Assembly (NCBI RefSeq): GCF_020184175.1
Contig: NC_065531.1
Coordinates: forward strand, 37,035,213-37,099,212
From: Aphis gossypii
Lineage: Eukaryota; Arthropoda; Insecta; Hemiptera; Aphididae
Direction: 5' to 3'
DNA length: 64,000 nucleotides
The notes below the pieces were generated by a model. The model had not been told where the DNA came from and ran no database searches. It saw nothing but the letters and a program-made list of their open reading frames with translations. Made by a program: the position numbers and the translations under genes. Position 1 is the first letter of the stretch. Each line of letters starts with the position of its first letter. Below are positions 39,150 through 50,109 of the stretch, piece by piece.

Positions 39150-40012
39150 CAATGGCAAATGGGTGGCAATGAGAATAGTACGGATGGATAAACGACGGAT
39201 CAGGGATTATATTATTTTACGATATTTTCGTATTGTGTAAATTAGGTTTTAAAATTACTTGAATATTTTTGGTTGTAACTTATAAGCCATTTAATCAATC
39301 TGCTTTCTAATTCTACTGTTCCCATCTGCACAATATTTCTGATAGATTGATACCTAATATGACTATACCTATATGTTGAGACATTTACAATATAGAGCTG
39401 GCCGATGGATTAACAAAAAATAGCATATTATTTCAATGATACAACTCGGTTTCCTGTTACCATATTATGTTAGTGACTACTACGCTTTTTTTTTTTTTTT
39501 TTACTTAGCTTACTGTTGCACTGGATAATAATATGAATAATAGATAGATAAATAAAATAACTTTTTGGAACCAAAACTGTAATGAATTAAGATTAGTAAT
39601 GATGACAAACAAAAGACATGAAACGTTTCAAATTCTCCAATGAAAAAATAACATTAAACATGAAATAAATAAATGTGCATTGATGATTTCAGGTTCCATG
39701 ATCACACATACTCACATGACAGTCGAAAATCAGCGTACAATGTTATCATCACTAACAATTTTTTGCAAATAAATGTAAATATATTTTTAGAATTTATCTA
39801 GGTACACTACAGAGTAGTTTCGGCGTAATTACGATTGTCATCAACCGAGGATCAGTATTTGCCAAAATGTCAATAAACTGTAAGTGTATCGAAAAGAGAA
39901 TATTAACTGATTTCTGAGTACAAAATACAAATTTACCAATTTTATCATACGAACAAAGAATTGCCAACTTTTTAAAATGAATTAAACTGAGGAATTTTTC
40001 ATAGTTTCCTCT

Positions 40013-40025
40013 CCCCCCCCCCCCC
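40013..40025. repeat. Poly-C run (13 C)
   Basis: This run is exceptional in AT-rich DNA. It lies in the right subterminal region of the hAT-like element; the left end has only GGTGGG at the equivalent position. Confidence 0.95.
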
Positions 40026-40047
40026 AAATTACACCTCTGTATACACG

Positions 40048-42049
40048 CGACGTTTGAGTGCAGTATTTGTATACATATTATGAGATATAAAACAGACTAT
40101 TTTTTAATTTGCTTGAAAATTGTATTGTATATTTTGAAGAAAATAAGTTTTATTTATGATCTCACTCATTAAATTACTTGATAAATCGTTAATTTTAAAA
40201 TAGTGTATTTTTACATCATTAAACTTTCAAATATCAGATTTTCCCAAAGTTTGACACTGTACCTATAATATTATAATATGTATATCATAGACGTTTGAAT
40301 CTTCGGTTGAAATAAAAACAACCTATTTTATTGCGTCAACTGAGGCAGTAGATTCTTTATATTATTGATGCATATACTACGTATAATAGGTATAATATAT
40401 ATTATATTACATTGTATATAGTTCTGGTCCTAAAAAAACAACGACGCTTCATTTAAATATTTGTGAGTGGTAAACAACGGATAGAAAACAGAAAGCCCTT
40501 TTTCAGCTTATATATGATCATACACAATGATAATTATATTCACTTTCGCCACGGTTGATCTTTGAACGGCGTTTTTTTAAACCCAAAGCGTATTTGTTAT
40601 AAATACTGAAGTCGACGGTTTGCTAGCTAAACATAATATAATACTTCTTATATATTGTAATTATATTGTACTTTTTGGTAGATAACAATGATCACGAATA
40701 CATTACCTACCATTAAAAATAGGTTAGCTGGACATGTGCCGTGAACATCAGTTCAAATTTATATTGTAATTCATTATAATTGATAGGAAAATATGCATTT
40801 TTATTATACAAGTATTATATTATAATGTCCAAATTGTTATCAACCTTAGTGGACAACAATTATTAATCTTTATATAGCTGGTTTATGGTTCTCTACGTAA
40901 AAAAGTGACGAATTTTGTAAGATCTATTATCTAAATATATACTAAAAATAATCAATATTTTTCAATGTTTAAATTTAAGGAATTAATATGTTTTTGTACT
41001 GTATGTTAAACGACTTTATCATTTAATTATTTTAACATACGCTCTGTGTACATTAATTAAAAATTATTTAAATTAGTGTATAATTATATTTTACAAGGTG
41101 CATATAGGTATGATATTGTTATAATGCATTCCCCCGATTACGCGAAGTTCTACACAGGGACGTCTAATTCGTTCTAATAAAATCTCTCGAGAACACTGAC
41201 TAATAAATTGAAATCTTAGTATAGACGTGAATATCTTGAAAACATCAGAAATGGTTGTACAGAATAAATTCCTGGGATATTAATTATTATCACGCACTTA
41301 CAAGCTAGACGATATAAGTACCTTAGCAGTATAATATTCGACTATCATTTTGAATTAATAAGTTCTCGAGTGGAATTGTCACTGTGCTAAAATCGATGAT
41401 AAATGTCACGATTAAGCAAGGTTTTTAACAAGAAGGTGCAATAACATCCACGGTGCTTATGATGACTGGAAATGTATAACAGTCGTAGAGTGGTTCAAAA
41501 ATAAAATAATTATCTAAAATATTTAAATTTTCTTTTTTTAATTTAATTGTATCTATTAAATTAATTTTTTTAAATATTGTCACGATGTAACTGATTTAAT
41601 ATTATTACAAAAATATTTAGTAGATATTTCCTGACTATCCAAAATAATACAATGGTCTATCTATCATATACTTTATCTGTCATAAACAATATGTATATGT
41701 TTCTTCAGATTATTATTTTTTCATCATTACAGTATTGAAAACAGATGATAGATCAGTGAAATTTTAATAACTCAAAGCGTTAGAACAAATAATTTAAAAT
41801 AAAAATAAATAATTATATACAACAGTTAGCTCCAAAGCGTGATAACTATAAATTATACTGAAGATTAAATAAAATTTGCTCTTACCTAATAGAATTGTGT
41901 TTCCAATTAGAATAATAAATAATAAAGTTATCACTATTAAGTATAAATAAGCAATATAAAAATAATAAACGTACGATTAATGGAACTAAACTTTCATTGG
42001 GTTTGTCTTCTTCTCCGCTGTAACTATTTACTATTAAAAACGAATTTAA
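40048..42049. other. AT-rich non-coding stretch
   Basis: No gene supported. The last 100 bases may already belong to the retrotransposon relic that follows. The minus frame 41882-42088 overlaps that relic and is regarded as antisense shadow. Confidence 0.5.
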
Positions 42050-43115
42050 AAAAACACTTTTTTTTTTAAAACAATTCATCAAACACAACTGGTTTGTTGC
42101 AACTACAGATTCCCTATATTCATCGATAATAACGATATCGACGACTTTCCAGAAACTCCAAATTATGACAATAAAATATTATCAATAACAATACACAAAA
42201 ATGCTATCTTAACCTACAATTAATTTTTAAAGGTATTCTCCTAGAGACAACTTTAAAGATATCATCATTAACTTGAATTGCTTCCTTAGCAAATCAACTT
42301 ATATGCATCTCAATATTCAAATAGCCCCCCATAAAAACTATAAGGAAATGATAATTTATTTTAGAAAAATTTAAGAGATGAGCCTCAAATGATTGTTACA
42401 CAAAACATCTTTTTGAAAACTTCAGAGGTTGATATAGCATCAGCCGTAAAATAAATTAGTCACACTATGAAAATGGTTACCAATAGCACTAGCACACAAA
42501 AACAACACTACTTATATTTTTTGTTGATATCGATTTCAAGTGAAGCGATTGTAATATTTACAGTACTTTACATATTATATACATAGAGATCAAAGTAGAA
42601 TACCCTATAAAAGGCCCAAACATCACAGCGTCGAATTTGTCCAGCCTATGGCCATATTCAAATCTGCTTAGCATATATTTTTATATATAACATATCCATA
42701 TCTTGCACAAAAACTTCTGACTTCCCAACCAAATTATCTCACTATCCCATACACAAAATATGTACCTAAGTCGATATACTATAATCTCAGTCATTAATAA
42801 CACTATAACATCTCAAAATAAAATTTTCAACATCGTATATCCTTCAACTGTGGTTCAAATCCTATCATAATCAATAATCGTTAAACACTAACCAATATAC
42901 TACCAACCTAACTAGCTATTGAAAACCTAACAAAACTATGTACAAATTTAAATGTAATAAAGGATCACCAATCGCTTAAATCTTATCTTACTCAAAATAA
43001 TTTATAAAAATTAAATCATACTTCTTAATTTATTGATTAATTTAAATCCATTTTTGATCAGATTATATGTATCTTTAACGATCTTTTTTCTATTATCACA
43101 AAAACATTCACGTAA
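42050..43115 (+). pseudogene. Relic of non-LTR retrotransposon ORF1 (Jockey-type gag-like protein)
   Basis: The original product would be the RNA-binding ORF1 protein of a Jockey-type LINE. Ordered fragments survive in shifting frames. They are PIFIDNNDIDDFPETP (42113-42160); RDEPQMIVTQNIFLKTS followed by EVDIASAVK (42374-42451); after a stop, ISHTMKMVTNS (42455-42487); FFVDIDFK (42517-42540); EIKVEYPIKGPNIT (42586-42627); a zinc-knuckle remnant RRICPAYGHIQIC (42629-42667) with its open frame ending at 42769; and FKSIFDQIICIF..LFSIITKTF (43041-43109). This order (PPIF-like start, RVVIRN-like block, PLPLFFVDL-like block, IKVE block, CCHC knuckle, FK..I..L tail) is that of insect Jockey/gag proteins. 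At least four stops and several frameshifts make it non-functional. Composition is strongly skewed: about 66 C to 18 G in 42661-42960 by hand count. No ORF2 (endonuclease/RT) is visible downstream. Confidence 0.7.
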
Positions 43116-43480
43116 TAAAAAATCATCATAAGATGGTTCCTTTTATTACAGAATGTACTTACTGAGTCTAAGATTAACTAATTAAATTTTTTAAATTTTA
43201 TTTTACTATTTTACATCATATTAACCAATATCACTTGTGCTTAATTTAAAATTTAGCAATTTACAGATTGTACCGTTTTTTGGTTATAAATTTAAATATA
43301 TATATATATATAGTAAGACGTATTTATAATAATAATAATAAATTATTTTAATTAAAAAATAAATAAAAATATTAGTGTTGTTAAGTACCTACATTGAGAC
43401 GTGCATATCGATATAGGAAAAGAAAACATGAATGAAGAAAAAACAAAAAAAAGTGCCGTACCATTTACATTTATCTAGAC
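43116..43480. other. AT-rich stretch after the retrotransposon relic
   Basis: No reverse-transcriptase or endonuclease fragment is recognisable. It contains (TA)n at 43295-43312 and an ATA run at about 43326-43341. Confidence 0.5.
43295..43312. repeat. (TA)n dinucleotide microsatellite
   Basis: About nine TA units. Confidence 0.9.
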
Positions 43481-43723
43481 ATGACACGGAAACGTAAGTA
43501 TTCATGCATTCCATGGTCTTATTCACGTGGGTTTGCAATAGTCGTTTGGATTATGTGTATGCGGGTCGTGACACCAGTGTACCAGATAACTAGACCCGCT
43601 CACCACTATTTTCACCTCTACTGTCCTTTCGTTATATGCATTCGGTTTACCCTTTCGTTGCTCATCTCCTCAACTAACCATCACACACCAAATCAAAAAC
43701 GTAAATTGATAGTACCGTTCTGA
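43481..43723 (+). CDS. Small coding-like ORF, unknown
   Basis: I do not recognise it. An ATG frame of 80 residues begins MTRKRKYSCIPWSYSRG and ends PNQKRKLIVPF. It contains two hydrophobic stretches (about residues 18-30, GFAIVVWIMCMRV, and 45-63, LYCPFVICIRFTLSLLISS), so it could be a small membrane protein. G+C is well above the flanks and codons are balanced. A strong donor-like GTAAGT lies at 43494, so the alternative is a four-codon first exon. It sits about 370 bp beyond the LINE relic. No promoter or poly(A) signal was identified. Confidence 0.2.
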   Translation: MTRKRKYSCIPWSYSRGFAIVVWIMCMRVVTPVYQITRPAHHYFHLYCPFVICIRFTLSLLISSTNHHTPNQKRKLIVPF

Positions 43724-45119
43724 ATTCAACACGTCTCAACTGACAACGTGCATAAACACCTACACATGGTGTATAAATCACGTGTAAAATAGATATTATA
43801 ATATTATTATTGTACATGTTTCGAGTGTAATGTTATTTGAGTTTGGTTGTTATAGTCAAAACTACGACACGAATAATAACTGTAGTTGTTATACTATAAA
43901 AAACGACTGTATACGTTAATATACCCCGTCTTACACGGTAAAACATTCGTGGTTGCACCCATGCGATCGAAATCCAGTATTCCAGTGTAACTTTACTAAT
44001 ATTATTATTATGAAAATAAATCAACCTAAAATTGTGAATGTAAACGTATGTATATTACTTATGTTATAAATATAAATTGATAGAAAAACGAATAGAATGT
44101 ATGATTAAATTGCAATATCAATTTATAAAATAAATTAAGAGTTATTCATAATATTATGAACTTTTGAATGTTACATAGTTTAATTTTTAAAAACACATCA
44201 TACTATTATGTCTCTCTATATAATATATATATCAGATGAATAAGCTTAAACACTACCCTCGTATCTGGTGGAACTATAAAAAAATGTAAGCTAGTCTCTA
44301 GGACCATAGTTGTGGGTTAAATGTTGAAGTACCGTGAACGTTTTTACTATACATGCATCATTTTTAATTCGACAGTATATTTATTCTTTGAGAACAATAA
44401 AAAAGTCGATTTTTAATCAACCTGTTTAATAATGGGTTGTAGCAATGTTATGCGTTCGATTTATTTGTGTATCCAAACATATTTTACGTATATTATTTTA
44501 GTCATCAGATGATGAGTAAAAAAGAGTATACGAATACAATATACAATATAATAGTGTACAGTATACAAATATTAAATAAATGGGAATAAAGAGACGTGCA
44601 TTTCCAAAAGTGTATATTGTAAATACATTTGACACTGGGTCATAAAACGAAGTTGAAGGTAGATGACTAAGAGCACTTAAAATTATAAAAAAGCTATAAA
44701 AAGAAAGAAAATAATTTGGGTGGATTTTAAGTGAAAGAAGTTAAATATATTTTGCCCACCGAGGGGAATTAAGTACAAAAAACTTTCTCAAAAAAAAGTA
44801 ACAAGAAAAAGAAAATAAGAAACTTGGGTGTAAAATTACTTGAATGGAAATAATGTTACATAAAAATAACCAATAAAAAAATAAAGATTTTTTTTTTAAA
44901 CAGTTTTCTGTGAAAAAAATGTATCGAGGTTGTGTATTAATTTGACGAATCGAAGCATGGTAGAGGGCGTTGTCAATGACACTTATTTTTGTTATTTTTC
45001 AAAACTCTATTGTGCGATGGTAGGTATATATTGAAAGAAGAGGAGGAGTAGTTGCACGATTTAATTGTATTTCTCTGTCCGCGACACTTTTAAATTATGA
45101 GAAAAAATCGTTTTTCAAA
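43724..45119. other. AT-rich non-coding stretch
   Basis: No gene supported. It contains a CACGTG word at about 43780 and A-rich tracts at 44690-44900. Confidence 0.5.
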
Positions 45120-45419
45120 CTATTGTCCAGGAAAATCTATAGTTCTGTACCGTGCAGGAAAAAATTCAAAAACTAAAAAAAAGTCAGAGGCGTTTATTCT
45201 TTTGACTAAATGTGTAAAACTTTGACGAGGTGAAGCCGTCACGAGATTAATGAGGGAAGACTGTATGTTTGGGGCACTGCCGTTGTCATCTAGACGGGAA
45301 TTCAAAAAAATTGTTTTTCTACCTGTATTTAGCTTTGCAGAGAAACGAGAACGAGAGATATTTATAAAATAAAAGAAAAAGTGCAAAACTTTTGAAACCC
45401 TGATAGTAGTCTTTGACAT
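45120..45419 (-). CDS. Small coding-like ORF, unknown (possible terminal exon)
   Basis: This is part of the longest open frame in the window (138 codons, 45120-45536, from a TTG). I start it at the first in-frame ATG (45419), giving 99 residues from MSKTTIRVSKVLHFFF to YRTIDFPGQ. I do not recognise the product. A pyrimidine-rich acceptor-like sequence (CGTTTCTCTGCAAAG) ends at 45333 on the minus strand. The downstream part, LNTGRKTIFLNSRLDDNG and onward (70 codons), has the most coding-like codon use, so this may be a 3'-terminal exon. No AATAAA follows the stop nearby. It may be chance. Confidence 0.22.
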   Translation of the reverse strand: MSKTTIRVSKVLHFFFYFINISRSRFSAKLNTGRKTIFLNSRLDDNGSAPNIQSSLINLVTASPRQSFTHLVKRINASDFFLVFEFFPARYRTIDFPGQ

Positions 45420-46279
45420 TTTAAATATTAATTGAAAAATAGATTTGCGTTTTTTTGATCGATGGAGCCGTACGTTACCTCGCCTCTTTCTTAATCTAAA
45501 TTTTATAATGTTTTCACATGAATAATTAGTACTCAATTCTTGTGATATACTAATTGGATTTTTTAAATTCTTACTCTAATCCTTTGCTTCAAAATCAAGG
45601 ATTTTGCCGTCGTTAAATTTTATGATCGAGTTTGTGTTTTAGTTTTTAAAACAACGAGATGAATAGTATAATGATTTAATTAGAATATGAAAACCATTCA
45701 TCGTCAATAATTATGGTGACTGTAAAAATACCTGATGAAGTATAAAATGTGACAATATTTAGAAAACTATAAAACGATTCATTGAAACTCCAGCGAGTTG
45801 TGAGTTATAGTAATTTAAACAAATTAAAACCGTATCAGAAAAAAATAACATATATTTTTCGTTTAAGTAAAACATATAGATTTAAATTTGAAAAATTATT
45901 ATTTATTTTGTTACCGAACTTAAATATTTAATGGACCCAGTAATATATCATGATAATATTATGTATAATATACGAGTACATGTACGTTTAAGATACGATA
46001 AAAGTTGTGGTTCGAGAGAAACAATAAGAAGTGATCGAATGAAAAAAAAAACAGTAAGTAATGACTATAACTATGGGAGACGATAACATTGAAATACCGA
46101 AAAGGGTGTCTCATCTCTCCCATCCTGAATCGTCATTCTTTATGTAACGATGCCTAATTGGTTTTCGATGTCTAAATTAGATTTGAGGTAGTTTTGCCCA
46201 CACAAGTGGTTGAATCGTGATTTCACACGCAAAATACCGATCGTACCAAATTATCTTTTAGTGACAAACTATGTAGTAT

Positions 46280-46293
46280 GTATACGCGTATAC
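46280..46293. repeat. 14-bp perfect palindrome (GTATACGCGTATAC)
   Basis: It is exactly self-complementary, in a moderately GC-richer patch (46085-46400). Function is unknown. Confidence 0.6.
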
Positions 46294-46517
46294 TTACTGA
46301 TTACATCGATCATTTCACGATTATTACTGCGGTCATTTCGATACACCAGTGGTCACCGACAGATGATTAGCGTACACCGTGTGTATTATAATTTAGATTA
46401 ATGTTTTCCACTGTTGCTAACGTCGCCATATCTTCTCTGACGATTGATTTGTACGAAGACTTAAAGACTTGTTTAGCCGTCCAAATATCCAATCGATTTT
46501 ATACCTGACAAAGGGCC

Positions 46518-46567
46518 TACGACGCGATAAGTCATCATGCAATACGACGCGATAAGTCATCATGCAA
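46518..46567 (+). repeat. Perfect tandem duplication of a 25-bp unit
   Basis: Two identical 25-bp units (46518-46542 and 46543-46567) start TACGACGCGATAAG and end TCATCATGCAA. One further matching T follows. The unit is not low complexity and no mismatch exists between copies, so the duplication is recent. It lies 78 bp upstream of the small ORF at 46645. Confidence 0.97.
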
Positions 46568-46644
46568 TCTTGTGGTATTTCAAATTATTATATTGTAACA
46601 ATAAAGTTTAACTCGCTGTTTGTATAGTCTATGTCACACAACTA

Positions 46645-46905
46645 ATGCCAACAGACTCAAGACAAATAGAAATGTTATTATCGTTTATGTTCGGCATTGT
46701 TTGTTTTGGCATACGACAGTTTTCCGGAGACGATAAATTATTTAAACAATTTGATTTCCAACACTACGAAATATCAAATAATGCCTCATTGAACGCTTTA
46801 ACTCCAACGACGTACATATGTACGAACCGGTTTTTAATTTTCTATGATATAATTTTGTTACTACACTACTACACCAAAAACCTACGATCAAGTTTCGTTT
46901 TCTAA
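46645..46905 (+). CDS. Small coding-like ORF, unknown
   Basis: An ATG frame of 86 residues runs MPTDSRQIEMLLSFMFG... to ...YTKNLRSSFVF. I do not recognise it. Residues 10-20 (MLLSFMFGIVC) are hydrophobic and followed by FSGDDK, which could suggest a signal-like N terminus. A second hydrophobic stretch lies at about residues 64-75. Codons are mixed (TTC GGC, TCC GGA GAC, CCA ACG ACG). The perfect 25-bp duplication lies just upstream. No TATA box, splice donor or poly(A) signal ties it to a transcript. Confidence 0.22.
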   Translation: MPTDSRQIEMLLSFMFGIVCFGIRQFSGDDKLFKQFDFQHYEISNNASLNALTPTTYICTNRFLIFYDIILLLHYYTKNLRSSFVF

Positions 46906-49900
46906 TTTCTAGTTCTTAACTGAAACATGCATATGGACAGTATATTTGGAATAGATTAAATAGGATTATAAAATATTAGCATTATATCATTTTTAATTTT
47001 TATTTGCAGATATAAAAGTCATTAAAAATTGTCCGTTACGAATATATTACAGTTTTAAGTTGAACATTTGAGACAGTTTAATAATTGAATTAGAACCCAC
47101 GTTATATTCACACGAGTGTATATATATATAGGTGTATTATAACAATAACATAATATTATCTTACAAAATGTGTTATTCAAAACAACGACAAAAATACCAA
47201 AATAAATATATTAATTGATTTTTATACAAAAATGATTTCTTAGTGTTATACTTTACGCTTTGATGTTTATAGAAAAATAATAATAAAACATATGTGCTAA
47301 CATCAGATTTATACGGGGAAAAAATAATTTTATAAAATTCGAATATACCTACAGATGTATTGATATTTGATAATAAAAAAATACATGGTTTCTAAAATTT
47401 CATATGCGTAATGTTTTATTTTCTATAATACTAATTATTATTCGCTATGGCTATATCTTTCTATCAGATGTTTTTATGTATCATTTTATTATAATTTATT
47501 TATTATTTTTTTTTTTTAAGTGAAACCATATATTTTGTCGAATTATAAAGGTGAAACATTGAAGCTTTGTATTGTTTATGGTAAACTATAGCTCCAACAT
47601 TGATTAACTTATCTATTAAATATTTTGTTTTTAACTTGGTACTTTGGCTTTTGAATTGTTTCTCCCTTGATATTGGCTTATCACTTTTTTTTAACAATCT
47701 CTTTTGCCATTACTAATACTTGCTTTTTAAACTATTTTTCTTTTTTTCACAACATTGTTTTATACCCAGAGGACATTTCCACTATACTCCTGTCATATTA
47801 ATATTATCTTTATCTTCGTTGTAAGAGAAGGATTTTATTTTATTCTGTTAAATTTCGGCAACATCTAGTATACCATTAGATAAAATTAAAAGGTATACAT
47901 TCCGTTCCAAATAAATATAAATATAACAAAATATCAATATTAATATTATGTAAAATAATTTTACCTTGATGATACACTTAATAATAAAGTTGTAGTTGTT
48001 AATAAAATATTATTTAAATAAAATATTATGTTACTAGAACAAAATATATTCACATAAAAGATAAACGGGGCTTATACTTTATAATTTTATAGTTTTTATA
48101 ATAATTATCCTAAATAACTGTTTTTAGTTTTTATTTTTTTATTAAATAAGACTACTAGCTTGTGACTATGGAAATTAATGATATTCGTTCACTTGAAGAC
48201 ATTTAATAGAGATTTTTCTAATTTTATATTTTAATATAAGTTTTCACGGGCCAAAACGTGAACAAATATGATAATACCCACTATACTATAACGTTTATAT
48301 TATAAACAAAAGTATACATTATAGGTAGAAAAGTACTCTGAGAGATGTATTATTATGAGGAGTGAATAAATTATAGGTTGAAACCTTGTGATATCAGTTA
48401 TAAGAACGAGCGGCTATAATGTAGCTCTGGCGTACTTATAGTTGTAAGTACCATGAAAAACTGACTTATCAGTGACAACAGTTTCAACGACGTTTTTTTT
48501 CTCTTTACAATCTACACATTTAAAACGACTCATCGGGTTTGTTTTTTTTATTTTAATCGTATTTGTATGATGATTAGATTTGTTCTAAAACAACTAATTT
48601 TTATAACACGGCATCATAAATAGGCAAATTCACTACACCACTGTCGTTGGTTAATTTTATTTTTGATCGATGTTTTTAGCTAGGTATATCATATTGTCCA
48701 AATATTACAATATACAACATATTGTAGTTATAATGTAGTACATACAATAAGTCGAGTTAATTAATGATGTATCTATAAATTTGTTTTTTGAACAATATAA
48801 TCTTATATAATATGTCCAATTACATACAATTAGTATTACATTAATACATAATGTTGTGTACTAGCTACTAACATAATTGTAATTTAATCTTACTTGGTCA
48901 AATAATCATTTTTGTTTCGATTTGTAATGTATATTATAACGATAGTGAATAATATTAAAAACACGTGTTTAAAATTATTACAAGTGAATTATTTGCATGT
49001 AATACGTCATACAAAAAAATGTGGCTATTAAATGTTAATCGTAATACATATGAATTATATTATAAAAACAGATTTTATCATAGAATTTCAATTATTTGAT
49101 GATGAATGATAATTGATGTTGCGCATCTGTTGGTATTTGGACACGAAATAATTATTGAGGAGATCGCGTGGAGCCAAAATTCATTTTGCTAATTGCCAAA
49201 ATCGCGACGGTATACGTTTCGATAATATATTATCGTACCTATACACGTAACATAATAATAGTCCGGAATCTTGTTTCGATCAATCGGCTCTGTGAGACAC
49301 GTATAATAGTCGTATTAAATTATCTAACTGCGGGACGGGTGAAACATGAATCCGAACGACGATGTGCTGGAGCTATGTGGTGTGTGACCATTTAAACGCA
49401 TTCTACGTGTAGCTGTTGTGCCAACCCGTTTCACCCTAATTCGACCCTATGTCCGTTTTCACACCTAAAACTCAACATATCGTTTCCTGACCGGATTAGA
49501 CGAAAACGTATTTAAAAATGTTCACCTAAATTTCCATTTTCAGTGGTTCAGATTTCCAGTGCTTTGATCGGCACATTAATTATTTAAAGTTTTAATTATG
49601 TAATACTCTCGTTCAATAAAAATAGAACCTATTTAAAAATTTATATTTATTATATTATTATAAATAATTGTTCCATAAAATGGTTATTTTTGAAGTTTGA
49701 TAACATTTTTTTTTTTTTTTGAACCTAGTAAAAAAAATATTCATAATAATTAAACCGTATATTATAAAATTCTGCATTGAAACATTGATTATATTACATT
49801 TTTTACTTAATTAAAATATCAAAATATACTATGTACATTATTGATATTTTATATTATGTTATATTAAGTTAAACATGTATTAGTTTGATTTAAAAAAAAT

Positions 49901-50020
49901 ATTTAAATTATTGTTCTCTATAAAAAAAGTAGACAAGAGGTAACACTCTTCTGCACAGTAGGTCCAAAGTGAGTCACTTTAATGAATGTGTTTAATTTAA
50001 TTTAACGATGTAATGGTATA
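46906..50020. other. AT-rich non-coding stretch
   Basis: A 75-codon frame at 49168-49395 starts at GTG and has somewhat coding-like codons (VEPKFILLIAKIATVYV) but no ATG or clear acceptor. T15 lies at 49706-49720. Nothing else is supported. Confidence 0.5.
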
Positions 50021-50039
50021 TTATTTTATAAGAAGAACT

Positions 50040-50075
50040 ATTCTGAACAGAGAAAATCTGTCAGCCTATATCACT
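50040..50075 (+). repeat. Dispersed repeat core, copy 2 (plus orientation)
   Basis: ATTCTGAACAGAGAAAATCT, then GTCAGCCTATATCACT, aligns with the minus strand of 36345-36380. Similarity may extend weakly to GATAT at about 50100. The boundaries of the parent element could not be set. Confidence 0.45.
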
Positions 50076-50109
50076 AAATGTAGTTATTTATATGTTTATT
50101 GATATTTCC

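Larger units (their letters stand above)
38830..40047. mobile_element. hAT-like non-autonomous DNA transposon with target-site duplication
   Basis: The element spans 38838-40039 (about 1.2 kb). The left end reads CAGGGGTATCAT. The right end, on the minus strand, reads CAGAGGTGTAAT. Subterminal sequence is also inverted and similar: GGTGGGAGAAACTGAAAAAT on the left against a G-rich run, GAGGAAACTATGAAAAAT, on the right. Flanking 8-mers are GTTACACG (38830-38837) and TATACACG (40040-40047), matching at 6 of 8 positions, as expected for an aged hAT duplication. CAGRGG-type ends and 8-bp duplications are hAT hallmarks. No transposase is recognisable inside. The minus frame 39794-40027 begins in the poly-G terminus and is not convincing. 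Internal T17 (39486-39502) and (ATA)n add low-complexity sequence. Confidence 0.65.

Noticed and set aside
39794..40027. 77-aa minus frame beginning MGGGGRGNYEKF
   Set aside because: It starts within the poly-G terminus of the hAT-like element and shows no transposase motif.
41886..42017. Minus-strand exon with TTACAG acceptor and AG/GTAAG donor
   Set aside because: The splice signals look good, but the block lies against and probably within the upstream part of the + strand LINE ORF1 relic, so it is more likely antisense shadow.
42230..42540. Nuclear mitochondrial insert, suggested by frames interrupted mainly by TGA
   Set aside because: The fragments match retrotransposon gag blocks in order, using standard code with frameshifts. 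No mitochondrial gene could be recognised.
42852..42862. tRNA B-box-like GGTTCAAATCC
   Set aside because: The flanking bases do not form a T-stem, there is no A box or acceptor stem, and it lies inside the LINE relic.
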